Below, piece by piece: positions 28,791 to 37,520 of a stretch of DNA of 64,000 nucleotides. Location of the stretch: NCBI RefSeq assembly GCF_900538055.1, contig NZ_UZAC03000001.1:1922001-1986000 (forward strand), read 5' to 3'. The stretch is from Pasteuria penetrans. Its GTDB lineage: Bacteria > Bacillota > Bacilli > Thermoactinomycetales > Thermoactinomycetaceae. The notes beneath the pieces were generated by a model. The model saw only the letters and a list, made by a program, of their open reading frames with translations. It had not been told where the DNA came from and did not search any database. A program made the position numbers and the translations under genes. The number at the start of each line of letters is the position of its first letter. The first letter of the stretch is position 1.

Positions 28791-29186
28791 ATGGCACGCG
28801 TGAAGATCGGTAATTTGGCGCGCAAGCGTCGTAAGAAGATTTTACGTTTGGCTAAAGGATACTACGGGGCTCGTAGTCGTTCTTTCAAGGCGGCCAAGCA
28901 GCAGGTTATGAAGTCCCTGGTATATGCCTATCGGGATCGCAGGAGGCGTAAGCGGGACTTTCGTAGATTGTGGATTATGAGGATCAACGCTGCTGTTCGT
29001 CAGCAGGGGCTCCCCTATGGGCAGTTTATGCATGGCTTACGTAAGGCCGGTGTAACTATGAACAGGAAAATGCTGGCTGACATCGCGGTACGCGACGGGA
29101 AAGCCTTTGCAGAACTGGTCAGGGCGGCTCGTGGGGGTCTTTCGAGAGATGATGGGCATAGTAGCAGTAAATCGAATGCTTCATAG
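28791..29186 (+). CDS. rplT: Ribosomal protein L20
   Basis: 50S assembly protein and probable feedback regulator of this operon. It begins [18 protein letters not shown] and carries [39 protein letters not shown] and [20 protein letters not shown]. At 131 residues it is about 12 longer than B. subtilis L20, with a Ser/Asn-rich tail. A terminator follows. Confidence 0.97.
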   Translation: MARVKIGNLARKRRKKILRLAKGYYGARSRSFKAAKQQVMKSLVYAYRDRRRRKRDFRRLWIMRINAAVRQQGLPYGQFMHGLRKAGVTMNRKMLADIAVRDGKAFAELVRAARGGLSRDDGHSSSKSNAS

Positions 29187-29220
29187 GACCTGTGTGTATA
29201 TATAATGTGTGTATGAGAAG

Positions 29221-29249
29221 AGGGCCCCTCGTGTATATGGGCCCTTTTT
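29221..29249 (+). terminator. Terminator of infC–rpmI–rplT
   Basis: AGGGCCC (29221–29227) pairs with GGGCCCT (29239–29245), followed by TTTT. Confidence 0.8.
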
Positions 29250-29396
29250 GGGTTGCATTCCCAATATGGTGTCATCCTCAAAAATAGGTGATTTTGGGTT
29301 CTTTTGATAAAATATTATTATATAAAATCAATAGTATAAACATTATATATAATTACTATTAATAAAATATAATCATCCTGTTATTTGCATGGTTTT

Positions 29397-29485
29397 CTTC
29401 CATTGCTTTCTGCTGGGTTTTAGGACGCAAAGACCCACCGTTGGATGAAGAACACCCAAGGTCGGGATGATAGCGAACCTTTTTA
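29397..29485 (+). repeat. Dispersed ~85-bp repeat, copy 1
   Basis: From TTTCTGCTGGGTTTTAGGAC through ACCGTTGGATGAAGA and ACACCCAAGGTCGG, it matches 60386–60474, where it directly follows a group II intron relic. No ORF or clear hairpin. The unit may be the target or downstream flank of an intron family. Confidence 0.75.
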
Positions 29486-29860
29486 GTGAAATGCTCTTGA
29501 TTTTCCTATTCCATCGTTTCGTGATGTTGGTGGTACGATGAGTTATGCGATCATTCCCATCATGGCGGGGGTGGAAATCGTATTGGGTTCTTTCGAAACA
29601 TCCTCATGGTACGAGAGAGGTGCGGAAGAGCGGTATTCATGGTAGGTTTCCTATGGTCGTCCTATGGGTTATTTCCCAGTTAGAAGCCTCCCAAGCCTCC
29701 CCGCGAATTCTTTCTGGGAGGGATCCCCATTCCGCGATAGGAAGATGATCCTGCTCTAGGGCCGCCCTTCGTAGATTCAGGGCTCAATGGGTATACAACG
29801 TTGCCAATCAGACAGGGGGTTACTTCATTTGTACGGATTGTATGTTGTGGTCTTCTTCCT
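29486..29860. other. Intergenic region between rplT and uvrC
   Basis: No supported gene. uvrC ends here from the minus strand. Confidence 0.5.
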
Positions 29861-31669
29861 CTATGACAATGACGATGATTCTGATTCTGTTTCCTTTGCG
29901 TGTAGGGTCTCCTGGATACGTTTAGCTAATGCTTCATGAATACCTGCGGATCGGTAATCCTGTAGGGAGGCTTGTTTGATAGCAGCAATGGAACCAAAAT
30001 ATTGCAATAGTTGTTGTCTTCTCTTGGGACCTACACCTGGAATATCATCTAGAATGGAGCGATGCATATTCTTATGCCGCAACTTTCGATGATGAACAAT
30101 AGCAAACCTATGCACCTCGGCCTGTATGGTCTGCAATAGGGGGGCCAGTTGCGGTTTCTCGGTCAATTCCAGATCCAATGGCGGTTCTCCGGATACCAAT
30201 CCCGCCGTTTGATGACGGTTGTCTTTTCGTAGGCCTGCAATGGGAATGGATACCCCCAATTCCCCTTCCAAAACATCCATGGCTGCTCGGACATGACCCT
30301 TACCGCCATCTACTAGGAGTAGATCAGGAAGGTCCTCCCCTTCCCTTATCAGGCGTGTATAACGACGCCTAACCACCTCACGCAGAGCAGCATAGTCATC
30401 CTTATCCCCTGCTGTTTTGATGTTAAAACGGCGATAGGCCGATTTATTTGCTACACCATCGATAAAAACAACAACGGCCGCTACCATGGCTTTCCCTTGC
30501 CAATGGGCTTGATCCACCATTTCAATTCTGTGTGGAAAGGGGATTCGGAGGGAACGACCCAGTTCCTGTAAAGCTAAACTGTACTGATTTCGATGATGCA
30601 CAAGGATTTCCTTTTGTTCTTTGAGAACCAGGCCCGCATTCCGGGTTGCCATTGCAACGAGCCGTTGCTTGGCGCCCCTTTTAGGAACCAAAATCTGGCT
30701 TTGCGGGATCATAGCCTGTAGGCTTTCCTGTATTTCCCCCCCGTACAATAGAATTTCCGACGGTATGGCCGGATTGTGACGATAGAATTGTGCCAGATAA
30801 GATAAGAGATCTTCCTCCAGACTGTGGTAGTGTTCCATTGCATGCCCATCCCGTTCGATGAGTTTCCCCTGTCGGACAAAGAATACTTGAATAGCCAACC
30901 AACCATCTTCCTCTATCCATCCAAATACATCCCTATCCAATAGATCGGGCAGCACAACACTCTGTTTCTCAACAATAGCGGCTACATCGCGCAGGAGATC
31001 CCGTACCTCCCGTGCTTTTTCAAATTCCAGATTTTCGGCAAATTTTTCCATATCCATATGTAATTCTTTTATTTTAGTATCATTTTTACCCTGCAAGAGG
31101 GATACAATTTCCCTTGTAAGTTCTTGGTACTGTTCGGATGCCACCTTCTGGATACAGGGGGCTAGGCATTGTTTCATGTGGTAGTAGAGGCAGGGTTGTT
31201 TAGGGATATTTCGGCATTTTCGCAGGGGAAAGAGACGGTCCAATAGCCTCTTGGTTTGCTGGGCGGCCCGCGCATTGGGGTAGGGACCAAAATAACGAGC
31301 ACCATCTTTCCGGACACGGCGGGTGATGGACAGTCTCGGATGTCTCTCTTTACTCAGGCGTATATAAGGATAAGTTTTATCATCCTTCAATAACACATTA
31401 TAACGTGGTCGGTGATGTTTGATGAGACCACATTCCAATAATAGGGCCTCCTGAACCGTATCCGTTACAATATATTCTAAATCGTCTATCTCGCGGACGA
31501 GATGGATTGTTTTTCCTTCCACTTGTCCTGTAAAATAGGAACGAACACGTTGACGAAGGTTGGTGGCCTTTCCCACATAGATAACCACACCTCGATCATT
31601 GGTCATCAGGTAGCAACCGGGTTGCGTAGGTAATGTTGGTAGTTTTTCTCTTATTTGAAATGAAATCAT
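29861..31669 (-). CDS. uvrC: UvrABC system protein C
   Basis: Dual-incision endonuclease of nucleotide excision repair. The GIY-YIG domain is at the N terminus (LPTLPTQPGCYLM, GVVIYVGKATNLRQRVRSYF). A cysteine set follows (LRKCRN, PCLYYHMKQCLAPC) as in the iron–sulfur region. A UVR motif (EKAREVRDLLRD), the RNase H-like domain (PDLLLVDGGKGH, FAIVHHRKLR) and a C-terminal helix-hairpin-helix (DDIPGVGPKRRQQLLQYFGS) complete it. The first catalytic Asp sits in an unusual context (IEMVDQAHWQG instead of the FDNSN-type sequence). ATG at 31669 follows AAAGGAAG; the frame extends upstream to 31747 without similarity. It lies 123 bases after trxA, as in B. subtilis. Confidence 0.95.
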   Translation of the reverse strand: MISFQIREKLPTLPTQPGCYLMTNDRGVVIYVGKATNLRQRVRSYFTGQVEGKTIHLVREIDDLEYIVTDTVQEALLLECGLIKHHRPRYNVLLKDDKTYPYIRLSKERHPRLSITRRVRKDGARYFGPYPNARAAQQTKRLLDRLFPLRKCRNIPKQPCLYYHMKQCLAPCIQKVASEQYQELTREIVSLLQGKNDTKIKELHMDMEKFAENLEFEKAREVRDLLRDVAAIVEKQSVVLPDLLDRDVFGWIEEDGWLAIQVFFVRQGKLIERDGHAMEHYHSLEEDLLSYLAQFYRHNPAIPSEILLYGGEIQESLQAMIPQSQILVPKRGAKQRLVAMATRNAGLVLKEQKEILVHHRNQYSLALQELGRSLRIPFPHRIEMVDQAHWQGKAMVAAVVVFIDGVANKSAYRRFNIKTAGDKDDYAALREVVRRRYTRLIREGEDLPDLLLVDGGKGHVRAAMDVLEGELGVSIPIAGLRKDNRHQTAGLVSGEPPLDLELTEKPQLAPLLQTIQAEVHRFAIVHHRKLRHKNMHRSILDDIPGVGPKRRQQLLQYFGSIAAIKQASLQDYRSAGIHEALAKRIQETLHAKETESESSSLS

Positions 31670-31792
31670 CTGCCAACTTCCTTTCGTCCATCCTGCAGGA
31701 GGACAAGAATGGGTTTGGCCACAGAAAAAAAGAATGATCCCAGCCACCAGATGGGGCTGATTCCATTCTTATTCTCATATAACAAGATTCAA

Positions 31793-32116
31793 CTACAGAT
31801 TTTCATTGATCCAATTTACCAACTGCTCTTTGGACTGTAAGCCTGTGGATTTGGCTCTCACTTTCCCATTTTGGAATAAAATGAGTGCAGGGATCCCCAT
31901 GACACCATGATTCTCTGCAGATTGGGGATTCTCATCCACATTGAGCTTAATGATAGAAACCTTACTACCTATTGCCTTATTCACCTCTTCTAATACGGGA
32001 TTTAACCTTTTGCAGGGTCCACACCATGGTGCCCAAAAATCCACCAACACCGTTCCTGCATCCGCACTCTCCACTTCTTTAGAAAACTTTGTATCCGTAG
32101 TCTCCCGAATTGCCAT
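31793..32116 (-). CDS. trxA: Thioredoxin
   Basis: General disulfide reductase. The 107-residue product has the active site WAPWCGPCKRL, the cis-proline region GIPALILFQNG and the conserved KLNVDENP strand. It is upstream of uvrC in the same direction, as in Bacillus. Length and motifs are standard. Confidence 0.97.
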   Translation of the reverse strand: MAIRETTDTKFSKEVESADAGTVLVDFWAPWCGPCKRLNPVLEEVNKAIGSKVSIIKLNVDENPQSAENHGVMGIPALILFQNGKVRAKSTGLQSKEQLVNWINENL

Positions 32117-32509
32117 ACTCGCGCTCCCCCCTGATCATGGGACTGAACAATCCCTCACTTAAAGGTTGATTTCCTGCAGAATAATGATTCCACGCCTAGG
32201 TATTTTCTTTACCCGAATGAATATCAAGAAACACTGTTCCTGCCCATAACACCTCAATTTTGTCCACTGAACACATTCCACCCAACACACTCTCAATATG
32301 AATGCGATCTTGCGCGGTGGTATGTATAGTAGGAACCTAGAGCAATATATGGCAAAAACACAGCCCCCCACCTGCAGGATACCATTTGCTTCCCTAGCGG
32401 GCAATACTTTGGGGATTGTTGCTGAATCACAGGCCCTGTTCCCATGGTCCATGCATGAATATGGAATCCGATCCCTCTTACTACATACTACAAGTCCGGG
32501 GGAGAAGGG
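32117..32509. other. Divergent intergenic region trxA/rsmF
   Basis: No supported gene; it should carry the divergent promoters. A plus-strand ORF (32298–32513) whose stop overlaps the rsmF start codon has no recognisable product. Confidence 0.4.
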
Positions 32510-33925
32510 ATGATGTCATTTACCATGCTACCGACCCCATTCGTTGAGCGTATGCGTTTTCACATGGGATCTTCCTGGCCTGCCCTACGAAATGCCTTGG
32601 TGAAGGGAAGGGCGGAACGGGGTTTACGGGTTCATACAGGAAAGATTCCCCTCCCCGACTTGTTATCACAGTTGTCCTACCCCTTCGATCCCGTACCTTG
32701 GTGTTCCTCGGCTATCTATTTACCTAGGGAGGAAAAGCCTGGATATCGGTTGGAACATACCCTGGGACTTTATTACATACAAGAACCTAGCGCCCTCTCT
32801 GCCGTGGAAATACTCCAACCATGTCCAGGGGACTGGGTATTGGATCTATGTGCTTCACCAGGGGGTAAGGGTACGCAGATTGCCACAAAATTGTCGGGAA
32901 AGGGTCTTCTTGTCCTTAATGAGATCAATGCGGATCGACGAACAGCACTTTTTGACAATATGGAACGTTGGGGTATGACCCACGCTATAGTGATGGGGGA
33001 ACACCCTGAGCGCCTAGCCGCCCACTGGCCCAACACTTTTGATGCCATTCTAGTCGATGCACCCTGCTCAGGGGAGGGTATGTTTAGGAAGTACAGAGAA
33101 AGGGGAATTCATTGCAATCCGACACACTCCAAACGTTGTGCGGGTCTGCAACGTCAACTTCTCACCTCCGCACTTACCATGCTTCGGCCGGGCGGTCGTT
33201 TGCTTTACTCCACCTGTACGTTCAACCCCATGGAGAATGAATCGGTCGTTGCTTCTATTTTATCCTCCCATCCACACGTTACTCTTCTTCCCATTTCCCT
33301 TCATGCTAATTTTTCCTCTGGTGAACCTACATGGACGACCCCTCCGTGCCCCGAGGTTAAGCACTGCGCGCGATTGTGGCCCCATCTTTTGAGAGGAGAG
33401 GGTCATTTCTTGGCCTTGTTAACGAAGGAGGAACCCTCATCCACTACACAACGCCACCGTAGACATCGTTGGCCCCGACCATCAAGTACTTTATGGAAAT
33501 GTTGGACGGATTGGTCCCGGTCTGTCGGTATTCAGCCCCAGATCGATGACTATACCCCCGTTGCAAAGGGGGGTACCCTCTATGCAATGCCCCCCGATTT
33601 TCCTTATGTAGAGAGGTTGCGCTACCTGAGACCAGGCTTGCTTTTAGGTAAACAAAAGGGACGTACATTCGTCCCTTCCCATGCCCTTGCCAGGGTGCAA
33701 TCGATCCGGCGGGGCCCTTCCTCCTTTCCCACATTGGCTCTCTCTCCCGAAGAAACGATCAACATAGGTAGGAAGGGTTGGATAGAAACGGTTCAGCCCA
33801 CAGGCCTATGGCTTTTGACCTCGATGGGGTTCCCCTACGCATGGGGTAAAGTCAGTCACGGTAGGTTGCGTTTACTTCACCCACAACCTTCCCTGAACAC
33901 GCCCTTTGCTCAATATGGACCCTGA
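32510..33925 (+). CDS. rsmF: RsmF-type 16S rRNA (cytosine-C5) methyltransferase
   Basis: SAM-dependent m5C methyltransferase of the NOL1/NOP2/Sun family. The N-terminal part resembles RsmF (LPTPFVERMRFHMG, GLRVHTGKI), followed by the SAM site VLDLCASPGGKGTQIA, the VDAPCSGEGMFRK motif with one catalytic-region Cys, and STCTFNPMENE with the nucleophile Cys. The C-terminal RsmF extension continues to residue 471. GGGGGAGAAGG precedes ATG 32510; ATG 32525, at MLPTPF, is the start that best fits the family. Which cytosine is modified cannot be told here. Confidence 0.88.
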   Translation: MMSFTMLPTPFVERMRFHMGSSWPALRNALVKGRAERGLRVHTGKIPLPDLLSQLSYPFDPVPWCSSAIYLPREEKPGYRLEHTLGLYYIQEPSALSAVEILQPCPGDWVLDLCASPGGKGTQIATKLSGKGLLVLNEINADRRTALFDNMERWGMTHAIVMGEHPERLAAHWPNTFDAILVDAPCSGEGMFRKYRERGIHCNPTHSKRCAGLQRQLLTSALTMLRPGGRLLYSTCTFNPMENESVVASILSSHPHVTLLPISLHANFSSGEPTWTTPPCPEVKHCARLWPHLLRGEGHFLALLTKEEPSSTTQRHRRHRWPRPSSTLWKCWTDWSRSVGIQPQIDDYTPVAKGGTLYAMPPDFPYVERLRYLRPGLLLGKQKGRTFVPSHALARVQSIRRGPSSFPTLALSPEETINIGRKGWIETVQPTGLWLLTSMGFPYAWGKVSHGRLRLLHPQPSLNTPFAQYGP

Positions 33926-34175
33926 TTTTTTTTGGATCCCTCTATCCATTGGTGAGATAGGGAAGCGTTGTATGTCTAGGTGTTCCCGTTACCTTCGTTT
34001 GGTCTGGCACCCGGGGGCTCTTGTTGGATGCGGTAGTCTTTGTGCGGGAATGATGCTCTTTGGTTGCAAGTATGGGGTTAGACCTATATGCAATTTTGTT
34101 TGCTGAATTGTGATTCCTCGTTTTCATTTGATTTTTTTGTACACTTACTAGTACCGATGAGGCGGACCCTTTTCT

Positions 34176-34556
34176 TTATTTCCATCCATTGGCGCGGGGA
34201 AACGTAAACCCAAGGGGGACCAAGGGAGGTTGCCTTGTACTTTCTTGCGTCCTACGACTGTTCCTATAGTAGGGATTTTGGTCTTTGGGTTGCAGTTCCA
34301 AACCACACTGGGCCATTTTTTGTTCTAATTCCTCCCAGGGATACCCAGCTTGGGCCTGATTTCCACAATGGAGGATTACGTCATCCACATATTTTTCAAC
34401 CTTGACATCCAGATGGTATTCCTGCAACCATCGATCTAGGATACGGACCAGAAACCAATGGTCCAGTGGAGGGCTTATTTTATGATCGCCTCGTTGTGGT
34501 GCCTTTCTTCGATCGTTCCAATGGATAAGAGTAATGGCACCGGGTCTTTTAGCCAT
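34176..34556 (-). pseudogene. Group II intron reverse-transcriptase fragment
   Basis: Relic of an LtrA-type RT. APQRGDHKISPPL corresponds to the GTPQGGVISPLL motif, KYVDDVILH to the catalytic YADD box, and CGNQAQAGYPWEELEQKMAQ followed by CGLELQPK to the conserved block after it, ending at LGFTFPR. It is related to the fragment at 59840–60103 but more complete at the N-terminal side and on the other strand. No domain V is visible nearby. Confidence 0.8.
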
Positions 34557-34746
34557 TTCTCACCATAAGGGAACAGTTCCACGTGGTTCCCTATCGTGAT
34601 GCCTCCCTTTTGTGGAAGCTCAAAACAGTTCACTTCCGCTGATTTCTTCGATTCCCACCCACCTAACAGAGACGGGGGTATAAAAATATTTTATATAAAA
34701 AAATATTTGTCGAAAAAAATGCATAGAAAAAAAGTCATCCGCCACT

Positions 34747-35676
34747 GTGCATGCTGCGACGTTATTGATTCTTCTCCTCCTCTTTCACCTTGTTATGTCG
34801 TTACACATTAGTCTATACTATATACATTCAAATTACGTAAATAATTTCCTAAATAAGTCGATATGGTATATAAAATTGCCATTGAATTATCCGGGAACGT
34901 TTATAATAGACATTTTAATATTTATTTTATTAATATTTATATTCCGATTCTTCCTCCTTGGGCCAAGAGATTTCAAAACACATTGGCATCACACAGGTAC
35001 CTTGTTCGCTGAACTACTCACACAGAGAAAACAATATTTGCAACTAGCCCAGCGGAAGGGTATTTCCCGATGGCGCTGGTACATACCCCTGTGGCTAGGA
35101 TTCACAATGTTTATATTTTCCATAGTACTCTTTGAAGTGGCTCTACCCTCTGTATATTTGTTGACCATCGGACTCACCGGCTGGATCATTGCTCTTTGGT
35201 GGCAAATACAGGGGGAAAAGGTTTGGTGTGGGGAGTTGATGCCGAGAATTCACGATCATGATCCCCAAGATAGGGAACTGGTACTATCCCTTGTCACTTA
35301 TCTCATTTTCCTACACGGGGACAGCAACCTTTGGGGACATCTTCTCTCTGAGGAAGTACGGGATTGTCTCCTATTCCTTTTCTATTTGTGGTGTTGGCTA
35401 CTTTTCTTTCCCTCCCTCTTCCATGTGTTTTTGGGTAAACGAAATTCATGGATCGGTTTGTACTATAACTTCTTCCGTTGTCTATGGTTCCTTATTACTT
35501 TATGTTTCCTGCTCATTTACGGTCTATTATTGGACCCGTTACTCCGTAGGTTGTTGGGTCGGTCCACCCTGGTTCATTTTCTTCCGACGGTAGACCCACC
35601 CATAAATAGGGAAAGATGGGAGGTATATTTTGGATTTTATGATGAAATCGAAGTAAACCCTGCTATAAAACAATAA
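34747..35676 (+). CDS. Hypothetical integral membrane protein
   Basis: About 309 residues, very hydrophobic, with roughly six or seven membrane segments: an N-terminal helix, IIDILIFILLIFIFRFFLLG, then segments near residues 120, 145, 210 and 260, and a soluble tail (PPINRERWEVYFGFYDEIEV). No family recognised. GTG 34747 is the first start; ATG 34795 is an alternative, and neither has a good ribosome-binding site. It stands alone in an accessory region between an RT relic and a bacteriocin-like cassette, so a role in transport or immunity is possible but unproven. Confidence 0.6.
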   Translation: MHAATLLILLLLFHLVMSLHISLYYIHSNYVNNFLNKSIWYIKLPLNYPGTFIIDILIFILLIFIFRFFLLGPRDFKTHWHHTGTLFAELLTQRKQYLQLAQRKGISRWRWYIPLWLGFTMFIFSIVLFEVALPSVYLLTIGLTGWIIALWWQIQGEKVWCGELMPRIHDHDPQDRELVLSLVTYLIFLHGDSNLWGHLLSEEVRDCLLFLFYLWCWLLFFPSLFHVFLGKRNSWIGLYYNFFRCLWFLITLCFLLIYGLLLDPLLRRLLGRSTLVHFLPTVDPPINRERWEVYFGFYDEIEVNPAIKQ

Positions 35677-36389
35677 CTGAAATGAGATTTTATCTTTCTT
35701 ATTTGCTTACCTTTTTACTATGGATCATCGCAAAATATTCAATAAATTTCTGAAAGGGTGGCTAACGAAAGGGGTACACCGGTAGCATCCGAATGGATGT
35801 GTGCATGTTCCGAGGAGATTTTTAGTCCTACCTTTTTGACCCCTTTGGGCGACCTTATAGCTTACATACGCGATTTTGCTGATCCGTAGTACGTCGGGGC
35901 CCAAAGTAAGTTCCTAGCGAGGCCCCCAAATCCACGATGATCTATAACGTATTCCTGAGAATATAGTTATTTACTAATGAAAATTCCTAGGGACATCCTT
36001 CTGACGTCATTTCATTTTTCCTGTATGGAAACCCTTTCATAACTTTTTAAAATATTTTTTTAATGAAACAGGGGGTTGATAAACGAATTTTCCATCCGTT
36101 GTCCCCTATCCATCTCGCTCAATTCCCGGGACCTATACAAAATGGATATTAACCCTTATTTTATATGTTATTCTAGTAGAGATCACCACAGAAGAAAATT
36201 TTTTTCCTATCTTAGCATTAGTATAGAATTCGGAACGGTATAGGGAGACTATCCTGAAACCTAGCAGAAGGGAGGTATGTGGAAAGCGGTATAGGAATAC
36301 CGTTGCCAAAGAAGCGGGCTATCCCCACTACACCCCCTTCAAGGAAAGGGGAACGGTCAGATCTTTTTGTACGGGACCTCCGTACGTCA
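35677..36389. other. Gene-free accessory DNA
   Basis: No supported gene. It contains an inverted copy of the short motif GCATCCGAATGGATGTGTGC (35787), related to 4987 and 7984. Confidence 0.45.
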
Positions 36390-36420
36390 AAAACCCTGCT
36401 CCAGCAAGGAACAGGGTTTT
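36390..36420 (-). terminator. Intrinsic terminator
   Basis: AAAACCCTG (36390–36398) pairs with CAGGGTTTT (36412–36420); on the minus strand the stem ends in a run of Ts. It lies downstream of the glycine-zipper gene at 36705 and could also act on the other strand. Confidence 0.7.
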
Positions 36421-36704
36421 ATTTGTTTTAAAATGTTAATTGGGAATCCAACCCGAATCCTGTATCTATCTATTCAGGACACGTTTATGGGACCGAGGGC
36501 AGAACCCCTTTCCATGATTTCATAAAATTATGGAAGATGGTATTTCGGTTCCTCTCATACACTCACTGGGGAACCCTCTTCCCTCACTCTTGAGAAATGA
36601 TGTCCGCACCCCTCTATAGAAATGGGATTGACAGGAACTTTGGGCCTGTCGGACCTCTGGAGATCCGGCCATAGCCATTAGGTACCAGGGACCCCACCAG
36701 GAAA

Positions 36705-37280
36705 CTAATCAAAAACATTAGGAAATAGATACGGCAACAATATACCACGAACCAAGCAATGCCAAACAATGCCCACAGAAAATGTGTAAACGACGGCTGC
36801 ACTAAGGATAGGCCACCTGCTGCTAAAGCTAACCTTAAGAATAGCCCCCACTAGAGAGCCACCCATAATACCTGATAACAATCCATCCTTACAACCAGCG
36901 GATATAGGAAATAAATCCGGCCACAATATATCAAAAATAACGCATCTCACCACAGTAATCACAGCTGCACCAGTGGCGGCTCCCACAGGAGCACCCACGA
37001 GGATCCCCCTACTACCCTTCCTACGACCGAAAAATACAGCCCCCCCCAGGGCGCCAAATACAGTACCTAGTAACAACTCTTTCTTGCAAACCTTGGATAT
37101 AGGAAGTCGATCCAGCCAATTCATTTCTGATCCAGCCTCATTCGCGGAGGGGGGTATAACTATCTCTGACGATCTTTTGTGATCGGGTTCAGCCGCAGCC
37201 TGGATATCAACAGGAAATGTGAGAGAGAGGACTAATACAAAGGCGGGGGGAGTCATTCTGAGGGGTATTCTACCCAGCAT
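36705..37280 (-). CDS. Exported glycine-zipper membrane protein with internal duplication
   Basis: About 191 residues. Signal peptide: RMTPPAFVLVLSLTFP, then DIQAAAE as cleavage site. The mature part is a clear two-fold repeat: LPISKVCKKELLLGTVFGAL, running to RCVIFDILWPDLFP, aligns with FPISAGCKDGLLSGIMGGSL, running to HCLVRGILLPYLFP. Each repeat of about 65 residues has two Cys, a Gly-rich helix and a second hydrophobic helix, predicting four membrane segments. A frameshifted copy lies at 23133–23516. Both copies follow a bacteriocin-like precursor or its tail, so it may be an immunity protein, a pore-forming partner or the toxin itself. ATG 37280 or TTG 37295 are possible starts. Family unknown. 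Confidence 0.65.
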   Translation of the reverse strand: MLGRIPLRMTPPAFVLVLSLTFPVDIQAAAEPDHKRSSEIVIPPSANEAGSEMNWLDRLPISKVCKKELLLGTVFGALGGAVFFGRRKGSRGILVGAPVGAATGAAVITVVRCVIFDILWPDLFPISAGCKDGLLSGIMGGSLVGAILKVSFSSRWPILSAAVVYTFSVGIVWHCLVRGILLPYLFPNVFD

Positions 37281-37520
37281 AACGATAGACCACAACCTTT
37301 TTCAGTGTGCATATAAGAGCTTTTTGTTGAACAGTTGTGGATCAACATTTTCTTCCACACATTCACAATAAAAAAACAGAAAAGGATCCTGGGTCTGGAA
37401 ATCTAGTGGACCCAGATGATCCACACCAGAGTCTCCTTTAATTATATGCTAGCATTTCCATCCTACATTCCTTAAGGATAGGCACAGCTGTCCTTTTTCA
37501 CGATTTTAGTTTTTCATACA

